64,000 nt of DNA from an uncultured Lachnospiraceae bacterium (lineage in GTDB: Bacteria; Bacillota; Clostridia; Lachnospirales; Lachnospiraceae). Below are positions 41,751 through 50,528 of the stretch, piece after piece (positions within the stretch are counted from its first letter, which is position 1; every line of letters starts with the position of its first letter). The translations under genes were made by a program, and so were the position numbers. Below the pieces are notes generated by a model. The model saw nothing but the letters and a program-made list of their open reading frames with translations. It did no database searches and was not told the DNA's origin. The stretch is taken from contig CANOEC010000019.1 in the NCBI GenBank assembly GCA_947564735.1, positions 1 through 64,000 on the forward strand, given 5' to 3'.

Positions 41751-41945
41751 ATGGGCGTAAGTCTTATTTTCAAGATAGCAGCGGTCGGCATCTTGGTTAC
41801 AATATTAAATCAAGTTTTAAAACATAGCGGTAGAGAAGAACAGGCTTTTTTGATGAGCCTTGCAGGATTAATTCTTGTTTTAACATGGATTATTCCTTAT
41901 ATCTATGATTTGTTTGTAATGGTACAGGATTTGTTTACGCTATAG
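41751..41945 (+). CDS. spoIIIAC: Stage III sporulation protein AC
   Basis: A 64-residue membrane protein with two helices (about 6-26 and 33-58) and the family segment LNQVLKHSGREEQAF. Start at 41751, after GGAGGA. The family is normally 60-70 residues. Confidence 0.9.
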   Translation: MGVSLIFKIAAVGILVTILNQVLKHSGREEQAFLMSLAGLILVLTWIIPYIYDLFVMVQDLFTL

Positions 41946-41964
41946 CAGGCAGGGGCGGAAGAAT

Positions 41965-42351
41965 ATGGAAATGGTCAGGATTGGATTGATTGGGGTTGTC
42001 GGAATACTGCTCGCCGTACCGCTTAAAAGCTATAAGGTGGAGTTCGGTATCTACATAGCGATAGCAGTGTGTCTGGTGATTTTGGGATATGCAATGCAGT
42101 ATTTCTCGGGAATCTTGTCAGCGGTGGAGCAGTTACGAGGATACTTGAATGATAACTATAGCTATTTAACGCTGCTCCTAAAGGCGGTGGGAGCCACCTA
42201 TGCATGTGAGTTTTGCGCCGGGATATGCAGGGATGCGGGGTATGGAGGCATAGCCGGACAGGTGGAAATGCTTGGCAAGCTGTATATACTGCTGACAGGC
42301 ATGCCGGTATTGATGGCGCTCCTTGAGAGTATCCAGAGGATTGCCGGATAG
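41965..42351 (+). CDS. spoIIIAD: Stage III sporulation protein AD
   Basis: A 128-residue membrane protein with about four helices and the conserved stretch YACEFCAGICRDAGYGGIAGQVE. A component of the SpoIIIA channel complex; follows spoIIIAC by 19 nt. Confidence 0.92.
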   Translation: MEMVRIGLIGVVGILLAVPLKSYKVEFGIYIAIAVCLVILGYAMQYFSGILSAVEQLRGYLNDNYSYLTLLLKAVGATYACEFCAGICRDAGYGGIAGQVEMLGKLYILLTGMPVLMALLESIQRIAG

Positions 42352-42415
42352 GAAGGGGATGGATAAGAAGAGTGGCGGATAAAAGGGCAGCGGATGAAAG
42401 TAGGAGGGGATATCA

Positions 42416-43483
42416 GTGGAAGTTATAGGAGGCGGTCTGGTCTGGGACGAGATGGGGATGGATGCCGTTACGGTTGATTTCAATCAGCTGTTTCCAGAAT
42501 ATACATTTGATGGCAGGCTGGTTCTGGAACTGCTTCTGCAGGGAAAATTATGGGAGGCGGTCAAGGAGCTCGGACATGGAATAACTGGCGCAATTTATTT
42601 TCAGACAGGAGAAATCAAAACTCTGTTTTTCACGATTCTCGTACTTGGAATCGTGGCGGCGCTTTTTGTAAATTTTGCGGATTTGTTCCAAGATCATCAG
42701 GTGTCTGATATTGCCTTCTATTTTGTCTATCTGCTTTTGATCGCCGTGCTTATGAAAGCATTTGTCAGCGCGGCAGCTGTTGTACGTGAAATACTGGAAA
42801 CTGTTACGACATTTATGAAATTATATATTCCCACTTATATTGTGGCGGTGGGCAGTGCGTCGGGCATCGTGTCAGCGTCGGCATATTACCAGATTTTGTT
42901 GTTTATCGTTTACCTCATAGAGTGGGGATACCTATCGTTTCTGTTACCGGCGGTGCACTGTTATCTGCTGCTTACAATCATTAATGGCGTATGGATGGAA
43001 GAAAAACTTACGCTGCTTCTGGAATTGCTTTACAAAGGAATCGGTATGTGCATCAAGGTTACGCTCGGCGTGATAACCGGTTTCAGTATCCTGCAGGCGA
43101 TGATATCACCTGTTATCGACTCCTTGCAGTCCTCGGCTCTTAAGAAGGCAGTGTCGGCGATTCCCGGTATTGGAGGACTCACGGAGGGGATGTTTGAGAT
43201 GGTTATCGGTTCGGCGGTTCTTGTCAAGAACAGTATTGGGCTGTACATTACATTTGTTCTGATTGTGTTGTGCTGCATACCGGTTTTGAAGCTTACGCTG
43301 CTTGCAGGTGTCATTAAAATCAGCGCGGCGTTAATCGGGATTGTAACCGATAAGCGGATGACGAACTGTGCAAACCGGGTGGGAGACGGCAATATGATGC
43401 TGTTAAAAATTGCGTTGTCCTCCATAGGCATGTTTGTGATTCAGATTGCGATTATCACTTATTCGACAAGCGGGGGAAGGTAG
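42416..43483 (+). CDS. spoIIIAE: Stage III sporulation protein AE
   Basis: A 355-residue polytopic membrane protein of the SpoIIIA complex, with about seven helices and the family core (AIPGIGGLTEGMFEMVIGSAVLVKN, shown in part as AIPGIGGLTEGMFEM). GTG start after AGGAGGGG with 6-nt spacing. The N-terminus lacks the signal-like hydrophobic segment seen in Bacillus SpoIIIAE and is somewhat short. Its TAG overlaps the next GTG. Confidence 0.92.
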   Translation: MEVIGGGLVWDEMGMDAVTVDFNQLFPEYTFDGRLVLELLLQGKLWEAVKELGHGITGAIYFQTGEIKTLFFTILVLGIVAALFVNFADLFQDHQVSDIAFYFVYLLLIAVLMKAFVSAAAVVREILETVTTFMKLYIPTYIVAVGSASGIVSASAYYQILLFIVYLIEWGYLSFLLPAVHCYLLLTIINGVWMEEKLTLLLELLYKGIGMCIKVTLGVITGFSILQAMISPVIDSLQSSALKKAVSAIPGIGGLTEGMFEMVIGSAVLVKNSIGLYITFVLIVLCCIPVLKLTLLAGVIKISAALIGIVTDKRMTNCANRVGDGNMMLLKIALSSIGMFVIQIAIITYSTSGGR

Positions 43484-44178
43484 TGACGGATATGTTGGGG
43501 AATATCAGGCGGATCGGCATATTCATGATTGCTGCACAGACAGTCATACATTTTGCAGCCGGCAAACAATATGAGAAGTATTTGAAAATAATAGCAGGTG
43601 TTATAATATTACTGCAATTCATAGATCCGTTTGTCTCTTCTTCCGGTGAACTGATGGAGAAATGGCAGGAAGAAATGAAAAAGGCGGGCGAACAGATAGA
43701 AAACAGGATGTGGCAGGCAGATTCCAAGCTGTTGCAGGAAGACGCTTATCCGATGAATTATGCGGAGGCTGTGGCGTTAAGAAAGATTGAAGAAGAATTG
43801 CAGGACAGGTTACAGGCTGTGGTTTCAGAACAGGGATATGATGTAATGGATGTGTCGGTAAAACTGGATGTGACGGACAAAGAGGCGTTGTACAAAGAGG
43901 AAGCAGGGGAGTATGGATGGGAATTTCAGTATGTGAGCGTAAGAATCCATGCAAATGCATATGGAGAGGACAAGTCAAAGGAGGAAGGGTATGAAAAGCA
44001 AGTGGACGAAATTGAAATAGGTGAGATTGTCATCGGAGGGAATGACACGACTGTTACAGGGTACGAAGGGGGACAAGGGACGGAGCGTGACAGGGCTGTG
44101 CAGGAGTGCAGACAGCTTTTTGCGCAGACCCTCGGTATTCCGATAGATAAGGTGGAGGTGGTATATGACGGAGAATAG
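43483..44178 (+). CDS. spoIIIAF: Stage III sporulation protein AF
   Basis: A 231-residue protein with two N-terminal membrane helices (about 8-24 and 32-48, ending IDPFVS) and a soluble domain thought to be of the ring-building type. GTG start overlapping the spoIIIAE stop. Part of the SpoIIIA channel. Confidence 0.9.
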   Translation: MTDMLGNIRRIGIFMIAAQTVIHFAAGKQYEKYLKIIAGVIILLQFIDPFVSSSGELMEKWQEEMKKAGEQIENRMWQADSKLLQEDAYPMNYAEAVALRKIEEELQDRLQAVVSEQGYDVMDVSVKLDVTDKEALYKEEAGEYGWEFQYVSVRIHANAYGEDKSKEEGYEKQVDEIEIGEIVIGGNDTTVTGYEGGQGTERDRAVQECRQLFAQTLGIPIDKVEVVYDGE

Positions 44179-44812
44179 TAAAGCGTTGTCAAAAAAAGTG
44201 GCGAAGATACTGACGGGAGAAAAGAAACCCGGAAAAGACCAGTGTCTGATTCTTATTTTGATAGGGGTGCTGTTGTGTGTCATTGCGCTTCCAGTGAAAA
44301 AAAGTGATTCAAAGTCCGATATATCGAACATCATAGATGATACAATCGATAATCATATTCCTTCCGACATGGCGGGAGAGGATGTGTGTCTGACAGATGC
44401 GGAAGCTTCCTATGCGGGATATTGGGAGAATAAATTGGAAGATGCCCTTAAGGATGTGGACGGCGTCGGCAGAGTGAAAGTATTGATTAATCTGAGAGAA
44501 TCAGAACACAGGATTGTGGAGAAGGATGGTCCAGAGATGTATTCCGAGATGACGGAGACAGATTCAGCAGGCGGCAGCCGCACGACAGGAGAGACGAAAA
44601 CAGAGAAGAATACGATTTATACGACGAATGAAAGCGGACAGGAAGTTCCCTATGTGGTCATGACAGTTGCTCCCACTGTGGAAGGTGTGGTCGTTATTGC
44701 GCAGGGGGCAGGGATGCAAAGTGTACAAGAAAATATAATCGAGGCGATTCAGGTATTATTTGATATAGAAGCGAATAAGATAAAAATAGTAAAGATGAAA
44801 AATAATCAGTGA
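44165..44812 (+). CDS. spoIIIAG: Stage III sporulation protein AG
   Basis: A 215-residue ring-forming channel protein with one helix (about 21-38, CLILILIGVLLCVIALPV) and a soluble ring-building domain carrying VKVLINLRESE and VEGVVVIAQGAG. It overlaps spoIIIAF by 14 nt. Confidence 0.93.
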   Translation: MTENSKALSKKVAKILTGEKKPGKDQCLILILIGVLLCVIALPVKKSDSKSDISNIIDDTIDNHIPSDMAGEDVCLTDAEASYAGYWENKLEDALKDVDGVGRVKVLINLRESEHRIVEKDGPEMYSEMTETDSAGGSRTTGETKTEKNTIYTTNESGQEVPYVVMTVAPTVEGVVVIAQGAGMQSVQENIIEAIQVLFDIEANKIKIVKMKNNQ

Positions 44813-44825
44813 AGGGGAGAAAACA

Positions 44826-45536
44826 GTGAAAAATATGATTAAGAAGAACCAGATGATGATTACGGCGCTTGCAATCATGATTGCCGTAGCGGGCTACCTG
44901 AATTTTGCAGGCACTAAAGTGACAGATGAGGATATTATGTCCGTGAACGGCACGGTTGCCACTGATGATATGGGAAATCCGGAGCTGGACAATGAAGAGT
45001 ATGCCGCTTTTACGGATTTGTCGGATGAAGATATGGAACAGGCTTCCGGAGACATTGGCAGTCTTGATCTGGATGTGACGATGGCGGAGAACGGAGGAGT
45101 TGACGAGGAGCTGCAGGAAGCGCTGGCGGCGGAACAACTGGAAGAAGTACCCGGAGAAGCAGTATTTACGTCCGCCGGAACGATTTCAGAACTATCCGGC
45201 GCAAAACTGCAGAAAGAACAGACGCGGGCACAGAATAAGGAAACGCTTCTGGAAATTATCAACAATGCCAATATCAGCGAGACCCAGAAGCAGGAAGCGG
45301 TTAACAGCATGATTTCAATGACCGATGTGGCAGAGAAGGAGACCGCTGCGGAGATACTTCTGGAAGCGAAAGGATTTGAGGACGCCATTGTGAGCATAGA
45401 CGGTGACAGCGTGGATGTGGTCATCAATACAGCAGAATTGTCGGAGGCGCAGAGAGCGCAGATTGAGGATATCGTGATTCGTAAGACCGGCGTCAGTGCG
45501 GAATCAGTGATTATCAGTACGGTTACGCCAAATTAA
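44826..45536 (+). CDS. spoIIIAH: Stage III sporulation protein AH
   Basis: A 236-residue protein with one N-terminal membrane helix and a C-terminal YscJ/FliF-like domain (about 135-235) that pairs with SpoIIQ in the forespore. Between them is a long acidic linker. GTG start after AGGGGAG. Last gene of the operon, so all eight are present. Confidence 0.92.
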   Translation: MKNMIKKNQMMITALAIMIAVAGYLNFAGTKVTDEDIMSVNGTVATDDMGNPELDNEEYAAFTDLSDEDMEQASGDIGSLDLDVTMAENGGVDEELQEALAAEQLEEVPGEAVFTSAGTISELSGAKLQKEQTRAQNKETLLEIINNANISETQKQEAVNSMISMTDVAEKETAAEILLEAKGFEDAIVSIDGDSVDVVINTAELSEAQRAQIEDIVIRKTGVSAESVIISTVTPN

Positions 45537-45553
45537 GTGCAAGAAAAGAAATT

Positions 45554-45582
45554 TTGTGATATAGTGTACTGTGGTGTTATAA
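45554..45582 (+). promoter_or_regulatory. Candidate promoter of deoB
   Basis: TTGTGA (45554-45559) and TTATAA (45577-45582) with a 17-nt spacer, 24 nt before the deoB ATG. Confidence 0.5.
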
Positions 45583-45606
45583 GAAACAGGGAGAGAGAGG
45601 CTAATG

Positions 45607-46758
45607 ATGAAAAGAGTTTTTTTGATTGTTCTGGATAGTTTTGGAATCGGAGAAATGGAAGATGCGGCGGAATATGGCGACCGGGGCACCAATACGCTTA
45701 AGTCTGTCGCTTCAAGTCCGGCATTTCATATGACAAATATGGGGAAGCTGGGACTGTTTAATATCGACGGAGCAGACTGCAGGGAACCGGTTGAACACCC
45801 CGCGGCACGAATTGCCCGTATGAAAGAGGCATCGAAGGGCAAAGATACAACGATAGGACACTGGGAGATTGCAGGTATTTTGTCACAACAGCCGCTGCCT
45901 ACCTATCCTCACGGATTTCCTAAGGAGGTGCTGGATGCTTTCAGCGCTGCGGTGGGCAGAGGCGTGTTATGTAATAAGCCCTATTCTGGGACGGAAGTCA
46001 TCAAAGATTACGGGGATGAACATGTAAAAAGCGGTGATTTGATTGTCTATACATCGGCGGACAGTGTATTCCAGATTGCAGCGCATGAGGAGATTGTTCC
46101 CGTAGAGACGTTATATGAGTATTGCAGGATTGCAAGGGGCATTCTGCAGGGAAAGCATGGCGTGGGCAGAGTGATTGCGCGACCCTTTATCGGTACGAGC
46201 GGTCAATATACCAGAACGGCGGGCAGGCATGATTTTTCATTGGAGCCGCCGTCAGTCACGATGTTGGATCAACTCAAAGCTGCCGGAAAAGACGTGATTT
46301 CGGTAGGCAAGATAAAGGATATTTTTGCAGGCAAAGGAATTACGGAATATGTGTATACGAAAGGCAATGCGGACGGGATTGAGAGGACCCTTGCATATAT
46401 GGACCGCGAGTTCGAGGGACTGTGCTTTGTGAATCTGGTGGACTATGATATGCTGTACGGACACCGCAATGATATAGACGGGTATGCAGCGGCGCTGACT
46501 TATTTTGACGAAAAACTTCCGGAGATTCTGGGTAAACTTAAGGAAGAGGATGTGCTGATGATTACGGCAGACCACGGGTGTGATCCGGGATACACCGTAT
46601 CTACGGATCATTCAAGAGAACACACGCCCTTTATCATGTATGGCAGGAGTGTGACGCCCGCCAACCTCGGAACGCGGAATACCTTTGCGGATATCGGAGC
46701 TACCGTTCTTGATTATTTTCATATCAAACCGGAATTTGCCGGGACATCTATGTTATAA
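45607..46758 (+). CDS. deoB: Phosphopentomutase
   Basis: A 383-residue enzyme of the alkaline phosphatase superfamily that interconverts (deoxy)ribose-1-phosphate and -5-phosphate in nucleoside salvage. Metal motifs are VLDSFGIGEM, the substrate Thr region KGKDTTIGHWE, and ADHGCDPGY with DHSREHTP. The second ATG is preferred for spacing from AGAGG. Followed by prfC with an 18-nt gap; no other salvage gene is adjacent. Confidence 0.96.
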   Translation: MKRVFLIVLDSFGIGEMEDAAEYGDRGTNTLKSVASSPAFHMTNMGKLGLFNIDGADCREPVEHPAARIARMKEASKGKDTTIGHWEIAGILSQQPLPTYPHGFPKEVLDAFSAAVGRGVLCNKPYSGTEVIKDYGDEHVKSGDLIVYTSADSVFQIAAHEEIVPVETLYEYCRIARGILQGKHGVGRVIARPFIGTSGQYTRTAGRHDFSLEPPSVTMLDQLKAAGKDVISVGKIKDIFAGKGITEYVYTKGNADGIERTLAYMDREFEGLCFVNLVDYDMLYGHRNDIDGYAAALTYFDEKLPEILGKLKEEDVLMITADHGCDPGYTVSTDHSREHTPFIMYGRSVTPANLGTRNTFADIGATVLDYFHIKPEFAGTSML

Positions 46759-46776
46759 AGGCTGGAGGATAAAGAC

Positions 46777-48369
46777 GTGGGCAATTATGCAGACGAAATT
46801 AACAAAAGAAGAACTTTTGCAATCATCTCCCATCCGGATGCGGGTAAGACAACCCTGACGGAGAAGTTTCTTCTGTACGGCGGAGCGATTAATCTGGCAG
46901 GCAGTGTGAAGGGTAAAGCGACAGCCAGACATGCAGTTTCCGACTGGATGGAGATAGAGAAGGAAAGAGGTATTTCCGTTACTTCCTCCGTCCTTCAATT
47001 TGAATATGATGGTTTTTGTATTAATATATTGGATACGCCGGGGCATCAGGATTTCTCGGAGGATACTTACAGAACGCTGATGGCGGCGGACTCTGCCGTT
47101 ATGGTCATTGACGCGTCTAAGGGCGTGGAAGCACAGACCCGCAAGCTTTTTAAGGTCTGTGGTATGAGACATATTCCGATTTTTACATTCATCAATAAGA
47201 TGGACAGGGAAGCTAATGACACATTTACGCTGTTAGACGAGATTGAAAAGGAATTGGGGATTGCAACATGCCCGATTAACTGGCCGATTGGATGTGGTAA
47301 AAATTTCAAGGGCGTCTATGAACGTGAGAGCAAATGTGTGATTACCTATGCCGATACGGAGAAGGGAACTAAGGAAGGACATGCCACGCGGATTCCAATG
47401 GCGGATGAAGACGCATTGCTTGCGCAGATCGGGGAGGCGTATAAGGAACAGTTATCCGATGAAATTGAACTTCTCGATGGCGCCAGCGCAGAGTATGATT
47501 TGGAGCGTATTCAGGCAGGACAGCTTACGCCGGTATTTTTCGGGTCGGCGCTCACGAATTTTGGAGTGGAGATTTTTTTACAGCACTTCCTAAAAATGAC
47601 GACGAACCCGCTGCCGCGGAAAGCGGATGTTGGTCTGATTGATCCGGTAGAACATGATTTTTCGGCATTTGTGTTTAAGATTCAGGCAAATATGAACAAA
47701 GCGCACAGAGACAGGGTTGCATTTATGCGAATCTGTTCGGGCAGATTTGATGCAAGTGCCGAGGTGAAACATGTGCAGGGGGGAAAGATTATGCGTCTGT
47801 CCCAGCCACAGCAGATTATGGCGGATGAGCGTAAAATTTTAAATGAAGCCTATGCAGGAGATATTATCGGTGTATTTGATCCGGGTATTTTTTCCATTGG
47901 GGATACTATCTGTATGCCGAAAGAGCAGTTTGAATACGAGGGCATCCCTACCTTTGCGCCGGAGCACTTTGCAAGAGTCCGGCAGATAGATACGATGAAA
48001 AGAAAACAGTTCGTGAAGGGTATTACGCAGATTGCGCAGGAAGGCGCCATCCAGATTTTTCAGGAATTTAATACCGGTATGGAAGAAATCATTGTAGGTG
48101 TGGTAGGCGTGCTGCAGTTTGATGTATTAAAGTACCGGCTGGAGAATGAATATAATGTGGAAATCAAATTGGAAAATCTCCCCTATGAACATATCCGATG
48201 GATTGAAAATAAGGAGATTGATTTGGACAGACTGACGGGAACATCCGACATGAAGAAAATCAAAGATTTAAAAGGCAATCCGCTGCTGCTGTTTGTGAAT
48301 CAATGGAGCATTGGCATGACGGTTGAGCGCAACGAGGGATTGGTTTTATCAGAGTTTGGCAGAAACTGA
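46777..48369 (+). CDS. prfC: Peptide chain release factor 3
   Basis: A 530-residue translational GTPase that recycles RF1/RF2. G motifs are HPDAGKTT, DTPGHQDF and NKMD; switch I reads ERGISVTSS. The RF3-specific C-terminal domain has EGIPTFAPEHFARV and VVGVLQFDVL. GTG start, with GGAGG 8 nt before it. Confidence 0.95.
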   Translation: MGNYADEINKRRTFAIISHPDAGKTTLTEKFLLYGGAINLAGSVKGKATARHAVSDWMEIEKERGISVTSSVLQFEYDGFCINILDTPGHQDFSEDTYRTLMAADSAVMVIDASKGVEAQTRKLFKVCGMRHIPIFTFINKMDREANDTFTLLDEIEKELGIATCPINWPIGCGKNFKGVYERESKCVITYADTEKGTKEGHATRIPMADEDALLAQIGEAYKEQLSDEIELLDGASAEYDLERIQAGQLTPVFFGSALTNFGVEIFLQHFLKMTTNPLPRKADVGLIDPVEHDFSAFVFKIQANMNKAHRDRVAFMRICSGRFDASAEVKHVQGGKIMRLSQPQQIMADERKILNEAYAGDIIGVFDPGIFSIGDTICMPKEQFEYEGIPTFAPEHFARVRQIDTMKRKQFVKGITQIAQEGAIQIFQEFNTGMEEIIVGVVGVLQFDVLKYRLENEYNVEIKLENLPYEHIRWIENKEIDLDRLTGTSDMKKIKDLKGNPLLLFVNQWSIGMTVERNEGLVLSEFGRN

Positions 48370-48412
48370 CGGATAGGCAGTCGGGTATCGGAACCGGCAA
48401 GGGGTGAGGCAT

Positions 48413-49588
48413 ATGAAGAAAACAGGCTTGTTATTAACCGGAATGTTCATAGCGACCGGATGTTTGGCATACGCATGGCAGAAGATGCCCCGTCAACAGA
48501 GCGACCTGTATCTGCAGAAGGATCTGGGTGCGATACAGCAGGAAACAAGTCAGCCGGAACAGATTGTAAAGCATGAGGATGAGAAGGGATATGCATATAG
48601 TATGCTTCCAGAGGAGGAGCAGACGCTGTATCTGGAAATCCGGGATGCGCTTATCCGGTTTGAGGAAGACGTGAAACTTTCGAGCTGTGATAAGGATATG
48701 ATTTCACATGCGTTTCAATGTGTACTGAACGACCATCCGGAGATTTTTTATGTGGATGGATACACTTATACGGAATATACGCTGGGAGACATACTCAAAA
48801 AGATTACATTTACGGGCACCTATCGTTACAGTCAGGAAGAGATTCTGGACAGGCAGTTGAAAATTGAAAGTTATGTAAACCAATGCCTTGCCGGAATGCC
48901 GGAAAATGCGGATGACTATACAAAGGTAAAATATATTTATGAATATTTGATTCATCACACGGAGTACGATGCTGCGGTGGCGGATAATCAGAATATTTGT
49001 TCTGTATTCATAGAAGGAAGATCGGTATGTCAGGGATATGCCAAGGCAACCCAGTACCTTCTCAACAAAACAGGTATCTTTGCAACACTGGTGTTAGGAC
49101 GGGTAACGAGTGGAGAAGGACATGCATGGAATCTGGTGCAGGTTGACGGCAAATATTACTATGTTGATACGACATGGGGTGATGCCTCCTATCAGGCGGT
49201 AGGCAAAACAGCCAGTTATCCGGGGGAACGGATTCCGACAATCAATTATGATTATCTGTGTGTGTCTACGGAGCAGATGAACCTGACGCATACGTTGGAC
49301 AACGTAGTGGAGCTGCCGGTATGTGATTCGATGGAGAATAACTATTACGTGCGTGAGGGACTTTATTTTACGGAGTGGGATGAGGAGCGCATAGAGCGTA
49401 CTTTCAGAGAAGAATATGAGAAGGGAAGCGCATATGTGACGTTAAAATGTGCAGGTTATGATGTATACAGGCAGATGCAGGAGGCATTGATTGAGCGGCA
49501 GGGGATTTTCAGATATCTGGACTGCCCCGAAGGCGTGGTGTCTTATTCAGAGGATGAAAAGCAGTACAGTATGAGCTTCTGGCTGTAA
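48413..49588 (+). CDS. Transglutaminase-like exported protein
   Basis: A 391-residue protein with an N-terminal hydrophobic segment ending in ATGC, a possible lipobox. The transglutaminase-like core has Cys206 (SVCQGYAK), His237 (EGHAWNLVQ) and Asp252 (YYVDTTWGD), a complete catalytic triad. The family includes peptidases and cell-envelope enzymes; the real activity is unknown. AGGGG precedes the ATG at 48413. Follows prfC by 43 nt. Confidence 0.82.
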   Translation: MKKTGLLLTGMFIATGCLAYAWQKMPRQQSDLYLQKDLGAIQQETSQPEQIVKHEDEKGYAYSMLPEEEQTLYLEIRDALIRFEEDVKLSSCDKDMISHAFQCVLNDHPEIFYVDGYTYTEYTLGDILKKITFTGTYRYSQEEILDRQLKIESYVNQCLAGMPENADDYTKVKYIYEYLIHHTEYDAAVADNQNICSVFIEGRSVCQGYAKATQYLLNKTGIFATLVLGRVTSGEGHAWNLVQVDGKYYYVDTTWGDASYQAVGKTASYPGERIPTINYDYLCVSTEQMNLTHTLDNVVELPVCDSMENNYYVREGLYFTEWDEERIERTFREEYEKGSAYVTLKCAGYDVYRQMQEALIERQGIFRYLDCPEGVVSYSEDEKQYSMSFWL

Positions 49589-49614
49589 GGGTTTTACGCT
49601 TTCGTGGGAATGAA

Positions 49615-49659
49615 ACTATGCAAAAATGACTATGCAAAGATAAGAAATTTTGATATACT
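49615..49659 (+). promoter_or_regulatory. Candidate promoter of asp23 with a direct repeat
   Basis: ACTATGCAAA is repeated at 49615-49624 and 49629-49638. The second copy overlaps a weak -35 (TATGCA, 49631-49636) that is 17 nt from a good -10 TATACT (49654-49659). Confidence 0.4.
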
Positions 49660-49712
49660 TATCCCAAATGAATGAGAGGTGTGTAGGAATCACGCACAGA
49701 AATGAGGATACT

Positions 49713-50099
49713 ATGGAACAGGAATCAGCTAAAAGCACATATTTGTTACAGGAAGATGAGAAATTCGGTACGGTAAAGATTGCGGATGACGTGGTGGCGA
49801 TGATTGCGGCGCTTGCGGCAACCGAAGTTGACGGGGTTGCAGCAATGAACGGCAATGTGGCGAATGAACTGTTGAGCAGGGTCGGTGTCAAAGGGCTTGC
49901 CAAGGGCGTCCGGGTAGAAATTTTTAATAAAAAAGTGAAGGTTGAGCTTGCCATTACCATAGAATACGGCTTCAACATTCCGGCAACCTGCCAGCGTGTT
50001 CAGACGAGAGTAAAGAATGCGATTCAGAATATGACCGGGCTGGAAGTAACAGATGTTAATATTCGTATCGCAGGCATTAACGTTGCAAAAGACAGATAA
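49713..50099 (+). CDS. Asp23/Gls24 family envelope stress protein
   Basis: A 128-residue protein of the alkaline-shock Asp23 family (DUF322): KIADDVVAMIAALAATEVDGV, then VEIFNKKVKVELAITIEYG and a C-terminal VTDVNIRIAGI. In Firmicutes members often stand before nusB, as here, and are thought to be membrane-associated. TGAGGA precedes the ATG; an earlier in-frame ATG at 49650 lies over the promoter. Confidence 0.92.
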   Translation: MEQESAKSTYLLQEDEKFGTVKIADDVVAMIAALAATEVDGVAAMNGNVANELLSRVGVKGLAKGVRVEIFNKKVKVELAITIEYGFNIPATCQRVQTRVKNAIQNMTGLEVTDVNIRIAGINVAKDR

Positions 50100-50121
50100 A
50101 TAGGACAAAATGGGAGCCAAT

Positions 50122-50517
50122 ATGAGCAGAAGAGAATTGCGGGAACAGATATTCAAATTGCTGTTCCGTGTAGAGTTTAACAGTTTGGATGAGATGTCGG
50201 AGCAGGAGCGTATGTTCTTCGAGGAGGAAGATGCCGCCAAAGGAAAAGACGCTTACTATATTTCGGATAAATACCATAAAATCCAGCAAAAACTCCCAGA
50301 GATAGACGCACAGTTGAATGAGAAGGCGGAAGGCTGGAACACTGCCAGAATGGGAAAAGTTGATTTGACGATTCTCAGACTGGCAGTTTATGAGATTCAA
50401 TATGACGATTCAGTACCCACAGGCGTAGCAATCAACGAAGCTGTGGAGCTTGCCAAGAAGTTCGGGCAGGACGCTTCTTCCGGTTTTGTCAACGGTATTT
50501 TGGCAAAATTTGCGTAA
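50122..50517 (+). CDS. nusB: Transcription antitermination factor NusB
   Basis: A 131-residue helical RNA-binding protein needed for rRNA antitermination. The start MSRRELREQIFKLLFRVEF and the later GKVDLTILRLAVYEI are family signatures, ending in KKFGQDASSGFVNGIL. The ATG at 50122 has GGGAG just before it. Starts the conserved block ending in spoIVB. Confidence 0.95.
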   Translation: MSRRELREQIFKLLFRVEFNSLDEMSEQERMFFEEEDAAKGKDAYYISDKYHKIQQKLPEIDAQLNEKAEGWNTARMGKVDLTILRLAVYEIQYDDSVPTGVAINEAVELAKKFGQDASSGFVNGILAKFA

Positions 50518-50528
50518 CAGGTGTCAGT

